Positions 40,432 through 44,472 of a DNA stretch of 44,472 nt are shown here, piece by piece. Every line of letters starts with the position of its first letter. Positions within the stretch are counted from its first letter, which is position 1. Both the position numbers and the translations under genes were made by a program. Source of the DNA: Verrucomicrobiota bacterium (GTDB lineage Bacteria; Verrucomicrobiota; Verrucomicrobiia; Limisphaerales; JACPZS01). The stretch spans positions 1 through 44,472 of the forward strand of contig JACPZS010000019.1 in assembly GCA_016195385.1 (NCBI GenBank). Direction: 5' to 3'. The notes beneath the pieces are model-generated. The model was not told the DNA's origin. It was given only the letters and a program-made list of their open reading frames with translations, and searched no databases.

Positions 40432-43400
40432 TTACGGCGTGAGCGCTTGAATTTCGGATTGCGAGAGCGCGCGGTTGTAGATGCGCGCCGCGTCCAAAGC
40501 GCCGTTCAACGTCAGCGGGTTGGCGGGGTACTGCCGTCCGCCCAGGCGCGCGTTGACGCCGTTGTTGCTCATCGTGCCACTGGCGGCCAGCGTCCCTTCC
40601 AGCGCGCCGTCGAGGTAGATCTTTAACTGCGTCCCGTCATACGTCCCGGCCAGTTGGTGCCACGCGCCGGTCGTGACCGTCGTCGTGCCCGTCAGCACCG
40701 CCGCCCCGATCGACAGCCGTACTTTGCCTCCCAGTTGCAGCCACAGCGCGTATTGATGGCTCGTGCCGTTGTCTTTGATGATCAAGCCGCTCGTGGCCGC
40801 CGTGCTGTTGGCTTTGACCCACGCGACCAGCGTAATCGCCGTCGCCGGGTTCAAATTCGCGCCGTTGCCCAAATCCACATAACTGTCCACGCCGTCAAAA
40901 CTCAACGCGCCGCTTGTCGCGCCAGCGCTCCAGACCGGGCCGTTAACAAGCGCGCCGGTGTTGCCGTTGCCTGACGAATCCACCGCCGATAGGCCGCTGG
41001 CGTCGTCGAGTTTCCAGTAGCCGACGAGGGTCGGGTCTATGGCCGGGTTGACGGTGATGTTCACCGGCGAAGAGGTGGTGTTCGCATTAAGGTTGTCCGT
41101 GGCCACGGCGGTGAGCGCGTAGTTGTTGGCCACGACATTGTTCCACGTGATCGAATAGACGTTGCCGACGCCGGCGGTCGCGGTGCCGATCAAGGTGTTG
41201 TTCGCGAAGAAATCCACTTTACTAACACTGCCGTCGCTATCGGTGGCCGTCGCGTTGATCGGGATGTTCGTTCCCGCCGTGAAGGTCGCGCTGTTGGCCG
41301 GCGCGGTGAGCGAAACGCTCGGTGGAAGGTTAAGTGCTCCGGTACTGTATTTGAAACTCACCGGGCCGATGGTTGTGTTCGCGGTGGCACGGAATATCCA
41401 ACTGGTGCCGGACTGATTCACCGAGCCATTGACCGCCGCGACACTGGTAGCCGTAACGATCGTATTGAAGCTGGCCAGCTGATCGCCGCCCGCAGTCTCT
41501 TGCGCCACGAGGTAATACGAGGTGTTGGCGGGCAGCATGACTGGCGTGGCCAGGCTGGCATAATTGAATTGGCCGGAGGCGCCGGTTCCTAGATTCACCA
41601 ATGCCGAAACACCGGCCACATCCACACCGGTTGCAACGTTGACGAGCTTTACGAGGTGCGTGCCGGTGTTGCCGCTGAACTTGTAACGACCCAGATCAGT
41701 CACAGTGACAGGACTGATTCCGACTGTGATCTTCATCCCGGCAAAGCCGCTGAAATCGTTGCGCAACGTGCCCGGCGTCGTGCCGGTGACAAAGTCCGTC
41801 GTGCCGCTGGGTGCCGCATAGATGGCCGCCATCGTGTGGTTGGCGTCCATCGTCACGCTCGTTGCGGCTGTCGTTGCCCAATCGACGCCATCGCGCTGCC
41901 ACTTCACGAAATTATTTCCGCCCGCGATCGCCGGCGCGGTGAGGTTTACCACCACGTTGTTGTTATAGGTGCGCGTGAACTGCGTCACGCCGTTGCCCTG
42001 CGCGTTGTTGTCGTTCGGACTCACCGTCACCGACACGCCGCTGTTGGGATTGGAGGAGGCCACGGTGAGTATCCAAGTTGGTAGCACGTAAATGGCCGTC
42101 ATCGTGTGATTCAAATCCATTGTCACGCTCGTGGCGGGCACCGTGCTCCAATCCACGCCGTCGCGTTGCCATTTCGAGAAGATATTTCCGCCCGACGACG
42201 CGGGCGCGGTGAGATTCACCACCGCGTTGTTGTTGTATGTGCGCGTGAATTGCGTGTTGCCGTTGCCTTGCGCGTTGTTGTCGTTCGGATTCACCGTCAC
42301 TGACACGCCACTGTTGGGGTTGGAGGAAGCCACGGTAAGCGTCCACGTCGGCGTCAGGTAGATCGCCGTCATGGTGTGATTCAAATCCATCGTCACGCTG
42401 GTGGCGGGCACCGTGCTCCAATCCACGCCGTCGCGCTGCCATTTCGAGAAGATATTTCCACCGGCCGTCGATGGAGCGACGAGGTTGACGACTTGGTTGT
42501 TATTGTAAGTGCGGGTGAATTGCGTCGTACCGGTGCCCTGGCCGTTGTTGTCGTTGGGACTTGCCGTGACAGACACGCCGTTGTTGGGGTTGCTCGACGC
42601 GACCGTGAGCGTACGAGTGGTTCCGCCACACGGCCCGCCGCCGTCCGTGCAAACTGATTGCGAAATGCTGACGCTCCAGCAGATCAATGTTCCAGTATCA
42701 ATTGCAGCGGCGTCTTGAATGCTGAGTTTCCAAACGCCATTGGCGGCGGCACCGGATTTGCCATTGAACGCAGAGAGCGCTTGCTGCGGACGGAATGTTC
42801 CCGCAAAAGGGGCAGCGCCGGAGTTGATGGCCACGCCAGCGGCGTCGTCGAAAATCGTCGGAGAGTTGCAACCGGTGCCGTAGTTGTCGCCCGCGCCGCC
42901 ATTCCGATTCGAGAGATCGATCGTGGTGCCGTCCGGGCCGATGAGCCTGATAATCAGATCACCATCAAAGGTATGGGTGAGGTAAACCGAGGCGGTGACT
43001 TTGCCGATCGGACCAGTAAGGCCCGAGACGTTGTTGATCGAATTGATGGTGTTCACGTCCAGGATCGCCTTGGGCACATCCGTGGAAGTGAACGTGCTCG
43101 GCGCGCTAAGTCCGCTCGACAGCTTGAACGCAATAGTGAAAGGCCCATCGGATACCGTCGTCACGTTGAGCACGCAATCAATTGCCGTTCCGCAGACGAA
43201 GCCCGGCGTGGTCTGCACTTTGAAGGCGACCAGATTGGCTCCGGAGCTACTGGCGGCAATGTTGGGATACGCCGAGTTCGCCTGAATGATGGTGACGCCG
43301 GGCGTTGATGAAGTGAGCGTGGCGGAAACTCCCGTCGCGGCACTGGTGCCGGTGTTGTTGATCGAAACGGACAGATCGTTGCATTCGTTGAAGTCCACAA

Positions 43401-44472
43401 CGCCGTTGCCATTCCCGCCCGAAATCGTCGCCGCGCCAAACGCGAGTTGCGCGCCCGGGCCGGTCACCGGAATTTTGGCGAAGAACACATCGGGTTGATG
43501 CGCGTGCGCCGTGCTGGGGTTGCGATTGTCTCCCCAAGTCGTGTAGAAGAAGCTGTTGTCGGCCTGCGCCTGATCGTAGTCGCCCATGTAAGAGGGGTTG
43601 ATGACCGGATCCTGGCCGATGACGACCGGAAAGGACTGCGTCGTGATGCGGAAGTTGCCGCTGAACGTGATGGCCGATCCCGATATGGATCCAATCACTC
43701 CAAACCGGTCGATGAGCGAATTGGCTGGATCCAGACGACGATCGTAGAAAGTGAGGAACAGGCTGTTGCCGTTCGGCGTCACCGCCAGCGTCGGAAAAAA
43801 CTGATCGTTGATGGTAGCGTCATCGTTGATGCGCTGCTTGGCGCTCCACGTCACCCCGCCGTCAGTGGACTTGACGAGGAACACATCCGCCCGGTCGGCT
43901 CCGGACGTGGCATCAGGAAATGTCAGATAAATGTGACCACTCACCGGGTTCACGACGGCCTGCGGAAACGCCGCAGTGCGGAAGCCGCCATTCAAGCCGA
44001 GGTCGCCATTGACACCCGTTGCCACCAGCGTCGCCACGTTGACGGCGGCGGCAAAGCTGACTCCCTGGTTGGTGGACTTGCGAACTTTGATGATGTTCGG
44101 CGTGCCGGCGCCGGCGCTTTGGTCGAGCCAAAAAACATAGACGGAATGATCGGGGCCGACGAGGACATTGGCACCTTGCACGTTGAACGCGCCTTCGGCC
44201 GCGATCAGCAGCCCTTGATTCGGCCCCCAAGTTGCGCCGCCATCCGTCGAGCGCGTGAAGCGAACGCCATACGGAATCCCGGCCCCCGGAGAAGTGTTGG
44301 AAAAGTGGCGCCAGGCCAGATAAACATTGCCTTGTCCTGGCCCTGAAAAATTATCTGCCGTGATCCACTCCTTGTCCTGAAAATCTCCAAAGCCGACGAA
44401 TCCCGGCGTCGCATTCACGGGCGCGGTAAACGTCTGGCCGTTGTCGAACGACCGATACATTTGCACGCGATT
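40432..44472 (-). CDS. Very large modular surface protein (BNR/sialidase-like, P-domain, repeats, Ig-like, LamG), N-terminus cut by window edge
   Basis: At least 1346 residues; the frame runs off the right edge in coding sequence. Visible order: Asp-box/BNR propeller strands (about 1-330: MYRSFDNGQTFTAPVN, FTRSTDGGATWGPNQ); an Ig-like stretch; a proprotein-convertase P-domain (about 466-613: VYLTHTFDGDLIIRLIGPDG); three near-identical 90-residue repeats (about 620-886: FSKWQRDGVDWSTVPATSVT); an unrecognised beta domain; an Ig-like (Big_9-type) domain (DGSVSKVDFFANNTLIG); and a C-terminal LamG/concanavalin domain (1145-1346: LVGYWKLDDASG, DGALEGTL, ARIYNRALSQSEI). The composition is low in Cys and rich in Asn, Thr and Gly, typical of secreted adhesins. 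No membrane anchor is visible. Function: surface binding, inferred. Confidence 0.85.
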   Translation of the reverse strand, partial: NRVQMYRSFDNGQTFTAPVNATPGFVGFGDFQDKEWITADNFSGPGQGNVYLAWRHFSNTSPGAGIPYGVRFTRSTDGGATWGPNQGLLIAAEGAFNVQGANVLVGPDHSVYVFWLDQSAGAGTPNIIKVRKSTNQGVSFAAAVNVATLVATGVNGDLGLNGGFRTAAFPQAVVNPVSGHIYLTFPDATSGADRADVFLVKSTDGGVTWSAKQRINDDATINDQFFPTLAVTPNGNSLFLTFYDRRLDPANSLIDRFGVIGSISGSAITFSGNFRITTQSFPVVIGQDPVINPSYMGDYDQAQADNSFFYTTWGDNRNPSTAHAHQPDVFFAKIPVTGPGAQLAFGAATISGGNGNGVVDFNECNDLSVSINNTGTSAATGVSATLTSSTPGVTIIQANSAYPNIAASSSGANLVAFKVQTTPGFVCGTAIDCVLNVTTVSDGPFTIAFKLSSGLSAPSTFTSTDVPKAILDVNTINSINNVSGLTGPIGKVTASVYLTHTFDGDLIIRLIGPDGTTIDLSNRNGGAGDNYGTGCNSPTIFDDAAGVAINSGAAPFAGTFRPQQALSAFNGKSGAAANGVWKLSIQDAAAIDTGTLICWSVSISQSVCTDGGGPCGGTTRTLTVASSNPNNGVSVTASPNDNNGQGTGTTQFTRTYNNNQVVNLVAPSTAGGNIFSKWQRDGVDWSTVPATSVTMDLNHTMTAIYLTPTWTLTVASSNPNSGVSVTVNPNDNNAQGNGNTQFTRTYNNNAVVNLTAPASSGGNIFSKWQRDGVDWSTVPATSVTMDLNHTMTAIYVLPTWILTVASSNPNSGVSVTVSPNDNNAQGNGVTQFTRTYNNNVVVNLTAPAIAGGNNFVKWQRDGVDWATTAATSVTMDANHTMAAIYAAPSGTTDFVTGTTPGTLRNDFSGFAGMKITVGISPVTVTDLGRYKFSGNTGTHLVKLVNVATGVDVAGVSALVNLGTGASGQFNYASLATPVMLPANTSYYLVAQETAGGDQLASFNTIVTATSVAAVNGSVNQSGTSWIFRATANTTIGPVSFKYSTGALNLPPSVSLTAPANSATFTAGTNIPINATATDSDGSVSKVDFFANNTLIGTATAGVGNVYSITWNNVVANNYALTAVATDNLNANTTSSPVNITVNPAIDPTLVGYWKLDDASGLSAVDSSGNGNTGALVNGPVWSAGATSGALSFDGVDSYVDLGNGANLNPATAITLVAWVKANSTAATSGLIIKDNGTSHQYALWLQLGGKVRLSIGAAVLTGTTTVTTGAWHQLAGTYDGTQLKIYLDGALEGTLAASGTMSNNGVNARLGGRQYPANPLTLNGALDAARIYNRALSQSEIQALTP
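41815..42612 (-). repeat. Three tandem 270-bp repeats in the surface protein gene
   Basis: Matching landmarks recur at exactly 270 bases, for example the TGGAGGAGGC / TGGAGGAAGC / TGCTCGACGC positions at 42051, 42321 and 42591. Each unit encodes 90 residues starting LTVASSNPN and ending VTMDxNHTMTAIY, resembling InlB B-repeat-type domains. The middle copy and the 42361-42612 copy are the closest; the 41815 copy has diverged most. Confidence 0.9.

Noticed and set aside
41815..42612. CRISPR-like array
   Set aside because: The periodic units are 270 bp, in frame and coding; there are no short direct repeats with unique spacers.

Overview
The window reads as a piece of chromosome from a moderately GC-rich bacterium of the PVC group, most likely Verrucomicrobiota (Limisphaerales/Pedosphaerales-like). 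This is an inference from gene content: a Reg_prop sensor kinase, a double DUF1080 protein, a secreted beta-helix protein resembling GH141, a cytochrome c/FG-GAP protein, a eukaryote-type UDP-glucose pyrophosphorylase, weak Shine-Dalgarno signals and many secreted proteins. No rRNA, tRNA, CRISPR array, integrase or transposase was seen. No gene-free stretch exceeds about 260 bases.

Layout. 1-4185: truncated TPR protein, a palindromic repeat element, a TIGR04283-type glycosyltransferase and purH on the minus strand, then a DHH phosphoesterase. 4231-10413: large one-component-type sensor kinase, rpsT and cysS (divergent), a second palindromic element, a TerC-family membrane protein. 10568-17660: eight plus-strand genes joined by seven consecutive stop/start overlaps (PQQ-propeller lipoprotein, alkyltransferase-like protein, membrane protein, small helical protein, nucleotidyltransferase, HemN-like radical SAM enzyme, beta-helix protein, chorismate-lyase-like protein). 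17679-21016: galE, cytochrome/FG-GAP protein, pyrE. 21068-25128: a restriction-modification locus in which a lower-GC methyltransferase plus HNH endonuclease pair sits between the two ends of a broken type IIG enzyme. 25172-30515: trmL, Dabb protein, NUDIX, a third palindromic element, thrH, DUF1080 protein, a candidate selenoprotein and a small CPXCG protein. 30577-35462: a minus-strand run with UDP-glucose synthesis and oxidation (UGPase, ugd), a MutT enzyme and a TPR membrane protein. 35596-44472: a sulfite-dehydrogenase-like pair, a beta-barrel protein, gamma-glutamyltransferase, and a very large modular surface protein cut by the window end.

Two loci stand out. First, the peroxiredoxin-like protein at 29380-30204 has an in-frame TGA exactly where the peroxidatic Cys belongs, giving W-U-P-L-C. 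A 6-bp hairpin with a G-starting loop begins 9 bases after the TGA, as expected for a bacterial selenocysteine insertion element. Second, the type IIG gene stops being recognisable directly after the Gly of FDVVIG, where NPPY should follow. A complete beta-class methyltransferase plus HNH_2 nuclease follows, and a type-IIG-like C-terminal tail reappears after it. Both are readings of sequence without database searches.
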